Made by a program: the position numbers and the translations under genes
Assembly (NCBI GenBank): GCA_021234155.1
Contig: JAJEKV010000004.1
Span: 14,044,716-14,108,715 of the forward strand
Direction of reading: 5' to 3'
Source of the DNA: Isoetes taiwanensis
Taxonomy: Eukaryota; Streptophyta; Lycopodiopsida; Isoetales; Isoetaceae
DNA length: 64,000 nucleotides
Shown here: positions 11,047-23,866 of the stretch, in pieces
How the letters are laid out: the number at the start of each line of letters is the position of its first letter
How positions within the stretch are numbered: the stretch's first letter is position 1
The notes under the pieces: model-generated
What the model was told of the DNA's origin: nothing
The model's database searches: none
What the model saw: the letters and a program-made list of their open reading frames with translations, nothing else

Positions 11047-11559
11047 TTGAGTTCAGTCCGTGCAGTATCATGGGCTCCGGATTCTGTCCTTGCTATTCCT
11101 ATTTCTGCACCATGTTCTAATTCGACTCATTTCTCTGCTCCAATTTATGCCTCAGATTCTGACCATGTTCTCGATCATGTCTTAGCTCCAGTTCTTGTTC
11201 AAATTCCTGCTCCTGCTCCAGTTCCTGCTCTTGCTCTTGCTCCTGCTTCTGTAGAGGCTTCCTCATGCCCTAAGTTTCGTATCTCGAAGATTTCACTTCA
11301 CGAGTTTATTAAATCTGAAAGGGAAGATTCAAGTTCAGTATTTGCAATCCCGGTTCATCTGTCGGCTAGCTCTGCAATGGTGAAGTCTGCCCAAATGCTC
11401 CCAGATAAATATGGCGACTTCTCTCATGTTTTTGACAAAGTCAAGTCCAGCAAGCTTCCATTGCATCGTCCATATAATTGTCCTATTGATTTGCAGCCCA
11501 ACACAATGCCATCGTGTGGTCCGATATATGGTCTATCACCCGCTGAGTTGAAGGTTTCG
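11047..11559 (+). pseudogene. Chromovirus pol N-terminal part, copy 2
   Basis: Open reading through the Pro/Ala-rich linker and the start of RT, with DKYGDFSHVFDKVKSSKLP then HRPYNCPIDLQ, the usual entry to Ty3 RT. It is cut at 11559 within the codons for AELKV by the LINE-A insertion and resumes at 40573. Confidence 0.8.
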
Positions 11560-11587
11560 GAAAAGTGAGCGCCTAGGGTCCTTGACT

Positions 11588-13592
11588 ATGGAGAATCGAG
11601 AGAAGGAGACAGAGGAAGAATGTGGACAGAAGGTAGCCCTTTTGGCCACATTGGGAAGCGTGCAGGTAGATGGGGAGAAACAACAATCGAGGGATGTTGG
11701 GGAAAAGGGCTATGCACAGAAATTGTCGGGTATCTTGGATGAAAATGTCGAAATGACAGAGACAGTACGCCTGATATCAGAACAATGCAGTAAGGAGGTG
11801 GGCCAGGCAAACCAAGAAACATCAAATGTTACAGTACGGGATCTGGAAGCCTCATTTCAAAAACTGTCACCTCAAGAAAAAGAGGACATCATTCGATTAA
11901 TACAAGGATACACTGAAACAGGTACCCCAAGCTTGGGAAAAACTGATGCTTTTGGAGATTTCTTGGTTTTCTTGCAAACAGAGCCGGAAAGAAGTGGAAA
12001 AATGGTCGGCACAAGGAAACAAACAGGGATGACGGTGGTAGAAATGCAAAATGAAACGGTGGTGCAACCCATAATCGACAGGATGAATGTGATCCAAAGG
12101 GAGGTCTAGAGAAAGATGAATTAGACGACCCCCAAGGAGTTTCGAGGTAAAAAACCAGTTCTAAACCATTATTACTCAAAAGAAAAAATGAGCATCTTCA
12201 GTTCTAGGGCTTTAATTGGTTGTGTGAGGCATGAGGGAGTCAATCTCTCAAACATCAAGCTAGAACTCATAAAGATGAGCAGGGAGGTCCAGATAACTCG
12301 AATTTATTGGCTGGAGTTCCACTATTTCATGGTGGAATGCTGAAATGAGTCCGCTGCTAAGTTTCTTCTTAAGCAGGGAACGATATCAAGAGCCAATACA
12401 CAATTTTTTTTCCAAAAATGGTCTCCCATTTTTTATCCTCAAAATCCTTCCCAGATCCATCATCCGGCTTGAGTGTCTACGGAGGGACTGAACCCAATGT
12501 ATTGGCACGAAGAAATTTTTAGAACCCTCTTCTCTGAGATAGGGGAATACATTGGCATTGAATTGGTTCCAAAAAAAGCTCCAAGAGCTTGGATACAGAT
12601 CGACCTGCAAAAGAAAATTCCGGAAGACATTGAATATGTCGGCTTATTTGGTAACAGCAGGCGCTTGAAGGTTCAATTAAATGGACTCCCACCAATTTGT
12701 GAGGACTGTGGACTAAGGCTACATGGAGGAGGGATTTGTAAAAGTCCTCGACGAGATATTTTTCCTAAAAAGGTTACATTTAAAGAAAAGGAGCTGCAAA
12801 CAGGGGGCTGGATCACTCCAGTTTCTAGGAATGCCAAGAACAAAAAAAAACAGGAATGGGAGCAGTAGAAGAATTCACAAACAGCAACAAAAAAGACAGC
12901 AAGAAGAGGAAAAAAGGAAATCAAATATGGAATGGGTGAGAAATAAGAAAAAAGAAATGCCAGGAGAAGTAAAAGTGCTGAACAAATCGCCAGATGTGGA
13001 AGATCTAAAACTGAAAGGAAAAATGGAAGACAAGGAGCAAAAAGACTCAACTCGCCTAGATAACTTTCCAAATCCAAAGCTGACAATCAAGGAAAGGATA
13101 ATGGATGAGAAGCAGCAAATTGAATCAGATTCTGAATCTGATCAAGAAATTTATGAAGAACAATACAAGGGGGAATGCTCTAAATTCTTTGAAGTATCAC
13201 CACTGTTGGCTCAAAAGCTCTTCAATAAACCAGAATATGAAATCCCTGACAATCAGGAGGAATCAGCAGATTTGCAAAAGAGCTCGGGATACACATCAGA
13301 GGAGAAACAAGGAAATGAGGATGACTTTGTACCTCAGACACAGCATGAACCACAAGGAAAGGTGATAAATAGCCCTCTGAAGGAAAAGGAAAATGAGTTG
13401 GTTACTGAAGGGCCAACACAGGAATCTGTGGTATCATCAGATCAAGACTCCTTAATGGAAGAGGATATTTTCATGACACCAATGCCAGGGTCAGTCAAGC
13501 AAAAACAGAAGAGACAATTTGTTTTCTTTAAGGATGGGCCAGCTGGTAACACAAGGAAAAAGCAAAATGAAGGTTGTCACATGGAATCTTAG
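11588..13592 (+). pseudogene. LINE-A ORF1 (nucleic-acid-binding, broken)
   Basis: The first ATG at 11588 opens an acidic segment ending at 12109. After stops and frameshifts, 12473-12868 encodes a DUF4283-like RNA-binding region (WIQIDLQKKIPEDIEYVG) followed by the zinc knuckle CEDCGLRLHGGGIC, an exact CX2CX4HX4C. A shifted frame (12723-13592) then gives a long charged Lys/Glu tail. The arrangement is typical of plant LINE ORF1, which binds the element RNA. Confidence 0.75.
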
Positions 13593-16401
13593 GGGGATTA
13601 AAGGTCCCCTTAAGAGAAAAAGGGCCATAATTGCAATAAGAGACATGAAAACTGATATTTTGATGCTGCAGGAACACAAGCTACCTATTTTTGAGGCTTC
13701 AAACCTTGGAAAATGGATTGATCCCCAATATAGTTCCATATGGGCAGAAGCAAATGAAACAAAAGGAGGCATTATCACTGCTCGGAGAGGAATGAAGCAA
13801 ATCTCAGCTTTTGTTCACCTAATAGGGAGATGGTCCAGTGTTACCTTGGAAACAAAATTTGGCTCTTTAGGGGTCATAAATGTTTATGCCTCCACAGACC
13901 TAGGAGAGAGAGAAACTCAATGGAGGGAGATGAAAGCATGGTTTCAGAACCAAAAAGCTGATAATTGGATTTTAAGTGGAGACTTCAACAATACTGCATC
14001 TTGGGATCAGAAGGCAGGAAAGAAGATCAACATGACAAGAAAGGAAAAGGAGGAATGGGATCTTTTCATGACTCCTTTTGTTTTTCAAGCTCCTTCCTCC
14101 TCGAACATTTTCTCATGGAGCAATAAAAAGAAAAATGAAGATAGAATCTTTTGTCTTCTGGACCTACATGACAAAGCCAGGAATGAACCCGTGGGAAACA
14201 ACATCAGTCACCTCAGATTTTGGCAACTCTATATCTGATCACTATCCTCAGATTCTGCAATCCAAGGATGCTGCTGCAAACCATAAAAGTCTGACCACTC
14301 CATTCAGATTTAATACTTCCTACCTATCAAACTCAAGATTTGTGGAGGAATTTAAGATATTTTTTCTAAATCTCCCAAGGCTTGGAAACAGTGGTAGTAT
14401 GGGGAACTTTAGTAGGAAATATAAAGAAATCAAGGCATGGATCAAAGAATGGGGAAAAAAGTGGACAAGAGGAAGAAAGGAGGAAAAAAACAATATTTAC
14501 AGGGACATAAAAGAAGTGAGAGAAAGACTTTTTGTGGACAAAGGAAATGCTGCCTTACAACAACAGGAAGAAGAGCTGGAAATTAAAGTCAAGCATATAG
14601 AGGAGCAAGAAGCAAAATCAATGGCAGTTAGAAGTAAATGTATCTACACAAACTGTATGGATAAAAGCAATAATTCCTTCTTCTTCAGAGCTGCAAAAAA
14701 CAGAATTGCTAACAATGGAATTCATAGGGTTGAAAATGAAAAGCAGGAAATCATTGAAGACTTGAAGGGAATAAAGACTTTCTTTAGGGAAAGATATGTG
14801 GAATTGTTCAAGGAGGAACAAATGGACCGGCATAGTATGGATACCTTTTTCAATGTCATCCCTCAAAATGATCAGCATATTGATAGTGAAGAATTGTTAG
14901 AGCTTCCTTCAGAAAGGGAGATTTTTGACACTCTTAAACTGATGGATCATGGAAAAAGTCCAGGGCCTGATGGGCTGCCCCCCGAATTCTATGTCCATTT
15001 TTGGGACATGGTCAAAGAAGATATTATTTCCTTGGTGCAAGGAGCTTGGGGGGCCCAGAGTCTTCATCCATCAATCAATGCTGGCCTTATTTCCCTGATT
15101 TCCAAGATAGAAAATCCAAAAAAGTTCAATGAATGGAGACCAATATCCCTCACCAATACCACATATAAACTGATTGTCAAAATCATGGCAGAAAGGTTAA
15201 AAGGGATACTCATGAAAGTGATTGATCCTGTTCAATCTGGTTTCCTTCCAAACAGAAGCATTCTGGATAATTTTGTGGGAGCACATGAAGGTTTGCATTG
15301 GAATAAACTTTCAAAACAAGGCTGCATGTTACTCAAGTTGGATTTTAGCAGAGCTTATGATACAATCAAATGGCCCTTCTTATATAAAGCTATGGAGAAA
15401 CTAGGTTTCGAGGAGGATTTTATAAAAAAGATTCATGGTTTCAACCTAAAAGCCTGCTCCTCCATCTTAATAAATGGGGATCCAACAGATTTCTTTCCAA
15501 TCCAAAGGGGAGTAAGACAGGGATGCCCTTTGGCACCCTATCTCTTTCTGATAGTAGCTGAAATGGTGACTCGTGCAACCAAAGGCTTACAGCAGGCAGG
15601 TCAACTTGATGGTCTTCTTCTGCCTCAACAGGGACAAAGCTTAACATTGATGCAATATGCTGATGACACATTCTGTTTTATACAGAATGATGGTAACAGT
15701 TTAAAAAAAAATTTAAACATGCTAAAGCTATTTGGGAATGCATCAGGGGTCCATTTAAACAAAGAAAAATGTGTAGTGATTTTGGAGACTGAAGATACAG
15801 ATATGGAAGGAATTAAAGTACTTCCAAAAAATACAGCCACAAAACTCTTGGGTTTGCCTTTAGCCCTGAATATGAATATTCATGGTCTGTGGTCTTCAAT
15901 TGTGAACAGGATCAAGAAGAAATTATCTCAATATCCTACATCCCTTTCCACGACAGGCAGAATCGAGATTGCAAACAGTGTGATATGTAGCACCCATGTC
16001 TATTTTTCATCTGTTATTATAGCAGATAAGGCTTCATACAAACAGCTAGAAACTGCAATCAGGAATTTCATTTGGAATAAGGACCACAAGGTAGCATGGC
16101 ATAATTTGATGAGACCAAAGAAAGAAGGAGGTTTGGGATGTAAAGACATGTTTAAACAGGCTCAAGCTTTAGCTGCAAAATTAGTATGGAGAGCAATTCA
16201 TGGCTCAAAATCTCCAGCAATGAAACTTTTAAGATATTGGATCTCACAGTTAAAACCAGTGGGTAGTCAGAGTATAGATCATCAACTTCCAGAATCAGCA
16301 TTCATTCAATTCAATATAGGCAGCAATACCTCTCCCGTGGTGAGGAGAATTTTGGAAGCATGGAATGAGGTGTCACTCCTTTTCAGGGAAAAAGAGGATA
16401 A
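13567..16401 (+). pseudogene. LINE-A ORF2, endonuclease and RT part
   Basis: It starts at ATG 13567 (MKVVTWNLRGIKG), the canonical N-terminus of the APE-type endonuclease, with LQEHKL and SGDFN following. A frameshift near 14160 moves the rest to the frame containing ISDHYP (endonuclease end). RT has KSPGPDGLP, RPISLTN, LKLDFSRAYDTI, RGVRQGCPLAP and the catalytic QYADDT at about 15655. The C-terminal part is displaced to 39202 onward by the transposon insertion at 16402. Confidence 0.9.
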
Positions 16402-16417
16402 CACAAGGCACCCAAAA
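16402..16417 (+). repeat. Left terminal inverted repeat, copy 1
   Basis: CACAAGGCACCCAAAA, a perfect 16-nt match to the complement of 39186-39201 and to 59589-59604. Confidence 0.8.
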
Positions 16418-18352
16418 AATTAACTACTATAATTTACCACTAAAAAAACACTATTGGTGTGGTTTTCTATGCAGATTTTTTTATCCTTAATAAAAACCAC
16501 ATATTATTGTGGTTTTTATAATTAGTACATAGTTAATTATATTGGTTTTTTGTTGAAGCATGGTTTATTTGAGTTGATAATGGTTTTTGATATCATGGTT
16601 TATCGAATTGGCAGTGGCTTGTCATAAGAGTTTTTCAATATTTTTTTCAATGTGATGATGGTTATTCACATTGGTTCCAATTGTGGGAGTTTTTAATACT
16701 ATTTTAAATTTCATAGTGATTATTCATGTTGGTTTTTCTATTACAACATTGATTTATTAAAAATTGGATTATGGTCAATTTAGTGGTTACTCATAAGTTT
16801 GACTCAAAAGGGTTGTCATTTCATGATGGCTATTAACACAAGAGTCCAAAGGAAATAGCTACTATAACTAATCGTTACCAGACCACTATAGGTATAATTA
16901 TTTTTGGGTTGCTCGAAAGGGCAAACCCTTGTTTGATGGTGTTGTGTGGGGGAGCTAAGAACATTCTCTTGATTCCCAATTCATGTTCAGTTATTAATGG
17001 GGATCACCCAAATGTTGTGGAGCTCCAGCGCTGGCTAGAATCCCTGCTTTTATGACCATAGAACTTTTTTTTTTTGCAAAATGTAGTTAAAACTCAAAAG
17101 ACACCATATATCTGATTTAAATGTAGAAGACGCAGAAGTTGCAACAGTCTTCAAAGCTTTCAGCTTAGACTGATCATCCATGAGAAGGCGATTGCTTACG
17201 ATTTTTTAATTTGGATCATCAGTTCTAACAAACGTTGTAACCCAAGAGAATTGCATGCAGTTTAGACATCATAGCAACATTCATATACACAAGAATGAGC
17301 TTGGATAAATAGTAATTATGGCAGAGGGACTAATGACTCATTTAGGAGAATTTAGACTTATTCAAAGTTTTTAGACATATCTATATTTTCAATTTGAAAT
17401 TTTGATTGCTTGGTCTTCATTACATCTCGATATCTATTTAACACAATGAATAAACACAATGATAAAGATAAAGAACGAAATCGTGCAAAGACTTTTGAAT
17501 TCATATAAATCACTCGATAATACAATACTTCCAAATAGCTTTGGATAATTGCAACCATAAGTTAAAGACATTTCATGGAAATTGCAGAAGTCTTTGCTTT
17601 CCAACTATAGTTACTGATTGAATGTCTACACATTGTTGTTGTTCATTTGAATTCAGTTTCCATTTTCTTCTCCAATACTCATTGTATTGACCTTTCTATA
17701 TCTTGCTACCTTTACTGAGTGGATTCCACCATTGAATATGAATCTGAAGACAATCTTTTTGTCCATATCCATCGTTGTATTAGTCGGTTTCGTCAATGCA
17801 GCCCCTAGCCATAAAGGAGTCTCTTTCACATTGTTTAGGCATCATCGTTCCTATTTTGTTTTACCACTTGTAGAGCCACAATTCGGCCACAATATACCAC
17901 TTCTTGTTGTTCTTCATCATATTCAATCATGGTAAGAGCTACATGTACCTCATGAATGAGCATCCATTGCAAGTGAGGTCAAATGCCGTCATATAACTTG
18001 GTATTTCTTATTGGAGATCCCTTTATCTCTTTTACAACATTTTTCCAATATGCAATAGTTGGTCTCACTACTTCGATAGTTTGGAAGTTTGTCCAAAATG
18101 ACCTTCCAAATCTATTTTCCAAAAATGATTTAGACAACAATCAATAGATGCTTAATGTTCTCCATACCACAAGGATCTCTCTTGCCTTCTTTTCCTGCTG
18201 ATCTAGCCTTCTTCCTCTTTATAAAATGGTAAGGACACTTATATTTATTCACGTTGCCCTCTACATTAGTGTCTTCTTTATGAATTGCATGGATTGTCCG
18301 AAGCAATGATTCTCCAGTGAGCAATGCCAAATAAATGATTATTCAATATATC
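16418..18352. other. Transposon left interior, no gene recognised
   Basis: 16440-16900 carries scattered TGGTTT-type subterminal repeats. 16900-18352 contains only short open segments on either strand. A minus-strand segment at 18130-18330 and the matching stretch past the Tat insertion at 35690-35760 may once have been one coding region, but I cannot name it. Confidence 0.4.
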
Positions 18353-20421
18353 TGTTGACCCTAAACCTGGCTTAAGGATCAACCACAAGGAACCAACTTG
18401 AGTTTTCACTCAAATTGGGGTTAGAACCTCCAGATCACTTAAGGTGATCAATCTATGCAAGCTAATTTCAAAGACAAGTTCAAAAACTTGAAGTTTTATA
18501 CCTTTCCCATTTCCAGAAATTGGCACCTTTGCCAAAACAGTTGTGGTATTGATATGCAGATCGATTTTTTGAGTCAATCACTGTAGACTTAGTCAAAAAA
18601 GTTGTAGGTAACCAATGGTAAAGCTTCTGACCAAGTCAGAAACATAGTTTGTGAGTTATTCGAGCTCAAAGTGTGGTCAAAATTTGGTCAATAGCAGTCA
18701 AATTTAAAAACAGTGATCAGAGATTGGGATTTTGGAGTTGCCAGACGAGTTTTTGAGAATTTCCAAAGCAAATGTATTGTAATGATGATAAGGAATATAG
18801 GCAAATGGTCAGATTGTCATTTGGATAAGCAAAAGTAATTTTTGTGGCTAGATTTGGCAAAATACAGTCAAGAATAGTCAAAACAGAGTGCAAAAATTTC
18901 TAACTCGAGTTGTGAGTGGAATTTTTTGGATTTTTCAAGACATATAGGTGCCAGATGCTTCAGTGATTGATGGCAAATGGGTCAAAAGTAATCAAAAGTG
19001 CTCGGGGATTTTCTGTAAAATTTTGAACAGAGAAAAATTGTAAAGAATCATAACAGAGATAATTTCTTCAAGTAGGCATCGAATTTCATTGATAGGAATG
19101 TAAATCAATCATAATAATGTTGGGTAATAATGCTTCAGTACTTCAAAATCAACTTCAGGTCAATAGAAAATTTCAATAGATAATTTCCAACCAAATCTCT
19201 TGTGACTTGATCGGGGAGTACTCGGAGTCTTCCAAAATCCTTCTAGTCATGCTCAGCAATGATCACAGTAAGGTTTGTACACTTCTGGGCCTTCAAAAAT
19301 GTCTCGATTGTATGTCCTCTGTATATAGTTTCAAATTTTGGTTTCGGTGGTTTTTGGTCATAAGTTTAGGCTTGATCTGTTGCTTAAGTTCCGGAATCCA
19401 AAAATAGGGTGGTCTCAGAGGGAATGGAGCGCGGGAAGGCAAGATTCGAGCCGGATTTCTAGTTTTAGGGTTCTTCAGCTGTATTTTCGCCAAACCTTCG
19501 CGATACAGTTTCGTATTTTTGAAAGAATATATCGCGTATATGCTGTATTTGGCCATTTTTGAGATCTCACCCAATGGTTCAAGGTATTTATCCAAGGAAG
19601 TCTTAGTAATAACAACAAATTCTTAAACCATAGGAGATTTTCCACACGTGTGAAGGATAGAAAATCCTTTGGGCATCTTTTAGCAAAGTTTTTGGAATAT
19701 ACCACAAGGAATATGGTGGAATAAGAATGAAGGCAAAAGAAATTATGAAGAACCATTAAGGGGGCAAAATAATAAGAACACGGAGGAATATATTTTTTGA
19801 AGCCAATGCTTTGAGTAGGTTTCCAAATAGGCAAGGTGATGGCATGTTTGAAAGAAGTGATAAAGAGCTTGGGCATGATAGCAATTATGGCAAGGAAAGC
19901 AATGATAAGGGAATGAACTAAAGGTATGTTACAATGCTGAGCCACAAGTGCAAAAAATGGGGGTGGTGGGGTAAATGTTTATGACAAAGAAAAGCAATTT
20001 TTTAGGGCAATGGTGTAAAGTGGTCATGAAGAGTAAATAGGGGAAATGTCATGGGATAATGGGCAATAAGTTATGGATATGGAAAGAAAATGGCTAGGCA
20101 AGGTGAATGACAAGGATGGGACCACATACAAAGGAATCTTCCAAACTTCAACTTCCAAACTTCAAGCAATGTCTTCCAAACTTCACAACCCAGAATCTTC
20201 TAGAGCATATTCTTTGACTAAGCACTTTGACCTCTAATAAAGTACCTCATGTGAGTCTTGAACCTTGAATACTTGTTGACTTGAAGAATGAATTCCCCTT
20301 GACCTCCACATCAATGTTAAATACCAAGATTCTTCCAAACTTTGACCTAGTCTTCTAAGATAAGTTGACCTAGTTTGAATGCATAGACCACAATTAGCAT
20401 GTTGCCCTTTTGGGGGCAACA
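18353..20421 (-). repeat. 3' LTR of Tat-like element (2,069 bp)
   Basis: Matches 30045-35689 after LINE-B is removed. Differences are few except in a patch at about 19478-19553. Open segments within it are LTR noise. Confidence 0.9.
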
Positions 20422-21196
20422 TCTCGCCAAAACAAGAAAAAGGCTGGTCCCCTCAGCCATGTGATGTCAAAAAATGAGTAACTAGAGGGGTCTTCAACTT
20501 TATGCCAAGGTGTCCAAATAGAAATGTGAGAGTGTGAAGTGCAAATGTGGGTGAAGTGAGTATGAATGTGGTGAGGGAATAATATGGATACAAAAGGGTG
20601 GTGGAATGATTGTGAATGGAATGAGGTGAGTGAAAAGAAAGTGAGTGTAGTGATGAACTGGAGATGAGGTGAGTGTGCAAGTGTTTGAGGCCTCGCCAAA
20701 ACAAGAAAATGTATGCATGCTCCTTTCTTGATCTTCAAAGGTTGCAGCTCTACTATGATGGTAAAGATGAATTGCAGAGTGCTTGGGAGTGAAAACAAGA
20801 ATGAGAGGTTTTAAATGGCAGGTAGGACTAAATGTGACAGATGAGAAAGATGGAACAAGAATGCACCTGTCATGGAAACATATAAACCAATTAGTCTCAA
20901 TTACTTGCAACTCTGCTATGATGGTGAAGGTGACTTTCTTGAGTCTTTGGTAGAGGTATGAAAGAGGAATAAGGGGCTGAGTGGATGGTAGGACTATTTA
21001 AAAACGATGATGAAAAAATGGAGGAAGGGTGCTCCCCGCATATGACACTTGGTAATTAGTAACATCAGTCCGTTCTTGAAATCATGTATACCTTGTCCGA
21101 TCAGGTCATCCTAGAAAACATGAAACCAATCATATTAGAGTAGTGTGCTCAAAATCAAACCGATCTAGCCTCTTTGAAATAAAAGATGCTCAAAAG
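20422..21196 (-). other. 3' untranslated region of Tat-like element
   Basis: Between integrase and the 3' LTR. It contains two diverged copies of a unit marked by CTCGCCAAAACAAGAAAA (20424 and 20692) and a GTGA/GAATG-rich tract (20520-20680). No coding region was recognised. Confidence 0.55.
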
Positions 21197-22580
21197 TCAA
21201 ACCCATTTAACTACCTTAAATCTACTACAAACTTCTAAGCTCTTAATGTAAAAGAGGGACGGGCAAGTATGTTGGTCCCAATACCTTTTCAAAAAAGTGT
21301 AATGTTGATAGGATTTGGCAAAGGGCATCCCCTGAAGCAACTTCTTGTAGCCAATAAGAATTTGTACCCTGCAGGATCCAAAGACTACAAAGGGTCCTTC
21401 CCAGATGTTATCAAATTTGCCAGCTGAGTCCTCCTTTGACTTGTTCCATTTGAGAACAAGCTCTCCTTTTTTAAAGGTGCCTTGTATTTTGTGGGCAGCC
21501 TTAAATGCAGCCAGATCTTTAGCCTTTTTCAGCAAGTTTGTGTTCCCAGCTTCCATTCTGTACTTATCCAAATGTAACAAGGCATCCAGTCTTTCCTGTA
21601 AGGCATGTTCAAAAGGTAAGCACAATTTATGAGCTAATCTTAAGGAAGGTAGCTCGAGTTCTACTGGTAGAACTACTTCTATGCCATAAACCAAATTGAA
21701 AGGTGTATGGTTTGTAGCTGTTTTGATGGTGACTCTATAAGCCCAAAGTGCATCCACTATTTTGATATGCCAATCCCTTTTGTTGACCTCAATTGTCTTC
21801 TGTAAAATGTTTTTCAACACTTTGTTAGTAGCTTCAGCTTGTCCATTACCCTGAGGATAGTATGAGGAGCTCTTGGTATGTTTGACCTTCAAAATACCCA
21901 ACAAATTAGTAATGACTTCATTAACAAAGGGAGTACCTCTATCAGAATGTATCTAGAAAGGAATACCAAACCTAGAGCAAACAAACTCATGTAAGAATCT
22001 TGCAGTGGTGAGGGCATTGGCTTGCCTCAAAGGTATGGCCTCTGCCCATTTAGTAAAATAGTTTGTAGCCACAATAATATGCTGATGTTGACCTGTAGAA
22101 GAAGGGTTGGGGATATAATAGGATTCAGGGCAGCTGGTAATAAAATCCTTTTGCTAAAAATCTGACACTTATGGCAAGTCTTGATGATCTCATAGCAATA
22201 TTTAAAAACAGTAGGCCAATAATACCCAGACCTAAGGATCTTTTTGGCAGTGGTATCACCAGCAAAATGTCCCCCACAGATACCCTTATGCATTTCCCTA
22301 ATAATTAAGGTAGATTCATCTTCACTTACACATCTCAACAAAATCCCATCCCTATTGACTTTGCACAGAACATTGTCTATCAGCTTGAATTGTCTGCACT
22401 TGTCCTTAAGTCTTCTTTTCTGATTTGGAGTGAGGTTTGGAGAAGTGAATCCATGTTGCAAAAAATCCCTAATAGGTTGCTGCCATCCTCCTTGGGCTTG
22501 ATCTCCCTGAGTTACTTCTAAATGTGCTACTGCAAATGAAGTGTCAGTAGTATTCAATTCATCCTCATGATCAAAAAATA
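21197..22580 (-). pseudogene. Integrase of Tat-like element
   Basis: The zinc domain is seen in HKGICGGHFAGDTTAKK followed by CHKCQ (about 22300-22180). The core is in another frame with FTKWAEAIPL, IHSDRGTPF and YYPQGNGQAEATNKVL, giving the second D and the E. The segment that should hold the first catalytic D appears deleted near 22130, and a stop follows in the core. The C-terminal part (21904-21197) is open and ends with a GPFVV-type domain. Confidence 0.8.
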
Positions 22581-22599
22581 TATAAGGCAAGTAGAGGCT

Positions 22600-23599
22600 A
22601 GGATTTCGTGTCAAGTGCAACTCTTTTACAGAAATATCATAACTTTGCAACTTACAAGCCCACCTTTGGATCTTTGGTTTATTAGTTGCTTTACCAAATA
22701 GCAATCCCATTGGATTTTGCTTCATATGAACCTGAACTTGGCTTTTTAGAAGTAGGTGCCCCTGCCTATTGATGAGGAACATGAGAGCAGCAGCACTTTT
22801 TTTCTATTCTGGTATATCTTTCTTCAAGAGCAGACCATTGCTTGCTTGCAAAAACTATGGTGTGCTTATCCTGCAAAATGGCTAAACCTATAGCCTTTTT
22901 TGTAACAGTGATATAAACCTCAAATGGCAGGCTCAAATCTGGTTTTTTTAAAAGAGTAGCTTCACATATGGATAAAATAAGAAAGTCAAAAGCTTCTTGG
23001 CACTCTGGAGTCCATGTGATAGGTATGTGCTTGCTTTCAGATTTAGAAAACTTCCCTATCCTGGTCAACCTAGAGATAGGACTTAAGATATGAGCAAAAT
23101 TTGGAATATACATCCTAAGGAAACTTGTCATACCAATGAAAGTCTTAACCTGCTTCAAATTCTTGGGAGGTACCAGTTTCTGGAGAGCTTCAACTTTATC
23201 TTGAGCAACTTGAATACCTTGGCTGGATACCTCGTGTCCCAAGAGTTGTCCTTTGGATGCAAAAACGATGCATTTTTTTGGATTTAGATTGACTCCTGAA
23301 GTCCTGCATAAAGAACAGATTTTTGCAAGCAATTCCACATGGTTATTAGCATGAGAACCCAAGCAAAGATCATCCAAATACACTCTAAATTCTTCAGCAG
23401 CCATAGTTTTGAAAATGACATCCATTGCTCTTTGGAAGGTAGCTGGGGCATTCATTAGGCCAAATGGCATTCTTTTCATAGCATAAGTACCCCATGGAGT
23501 GATAAATGAGGTCTTTGGCTGGTCTTCCTCTTTGATACTAATCTGGTTGAACCCTGAAAAGCCATCCAAAAATGAGTACATGTCTTTCCCTGCAACAGC
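22600..23599 (-). pseudogene. RT (C-terminal part) and RNase H of Tat-like element
   Basis: Continues RT from 26990 after the nested insertion. It contains GKDMYSFLDGFSGFNQI, MPFGLMNAPATFQRAMD and the catalytic box FRVYLDDLCLGSH at about 23370. The connection and canonical RNase H follow (IGLAILQDKHTIVFASKQW, then RWACKLQSYDISVK in the next frame). A frameshift near 22780 separates the RNase H halves. Confidence 0.85.
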
Positions 23600-23866
23600 T
23601 GATAAGAGAAACAAAGAGGAAGATGTGGCTCCAGACGCAAGCAACCGAGGAAGCTGAGAATGCGGTGTTAGAGGCCATGTTCGATCTAGATGAAGACGAT
23701 GAACGTGATGAAGATCGGCACTTCAAACGACATCGCACTTAGGTTTCTGAATTATGAAAATGACTATTGAAGTTACTAGGATAAAGTAGATGTTAGAAGT
23801 TGGAATTTAAAGTAGACTTTAATATTTAAAGGTTGAAGTTATTGTGCTTGTGCCATGTGGCAAAAC
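23600..23866 (+). repeat. Truncated 5' LTR of nested element
   Basis: Nearly identical to 26073-26335 apart from a 4-bp length difference. It is joined directly to coding sequence at 23867. Confidence 0.85.

Noticed and set aside
18130-18330. Minus-strand 66-codon ORF at the Tat insertion edge as part of a transposase
   Set aside because: It may continue across the Tat insertion to about 35760, but no transposase motif is visible; left unassigned.
20394-20910. Overlapping minus-strand ORFs of up to 136 codons in the Tat-like element 3' region
   Set aside because: His/Ser/Thr-rich low-complexity translation of GTGA/GAATG repeats with no domain; read as untranslated region.
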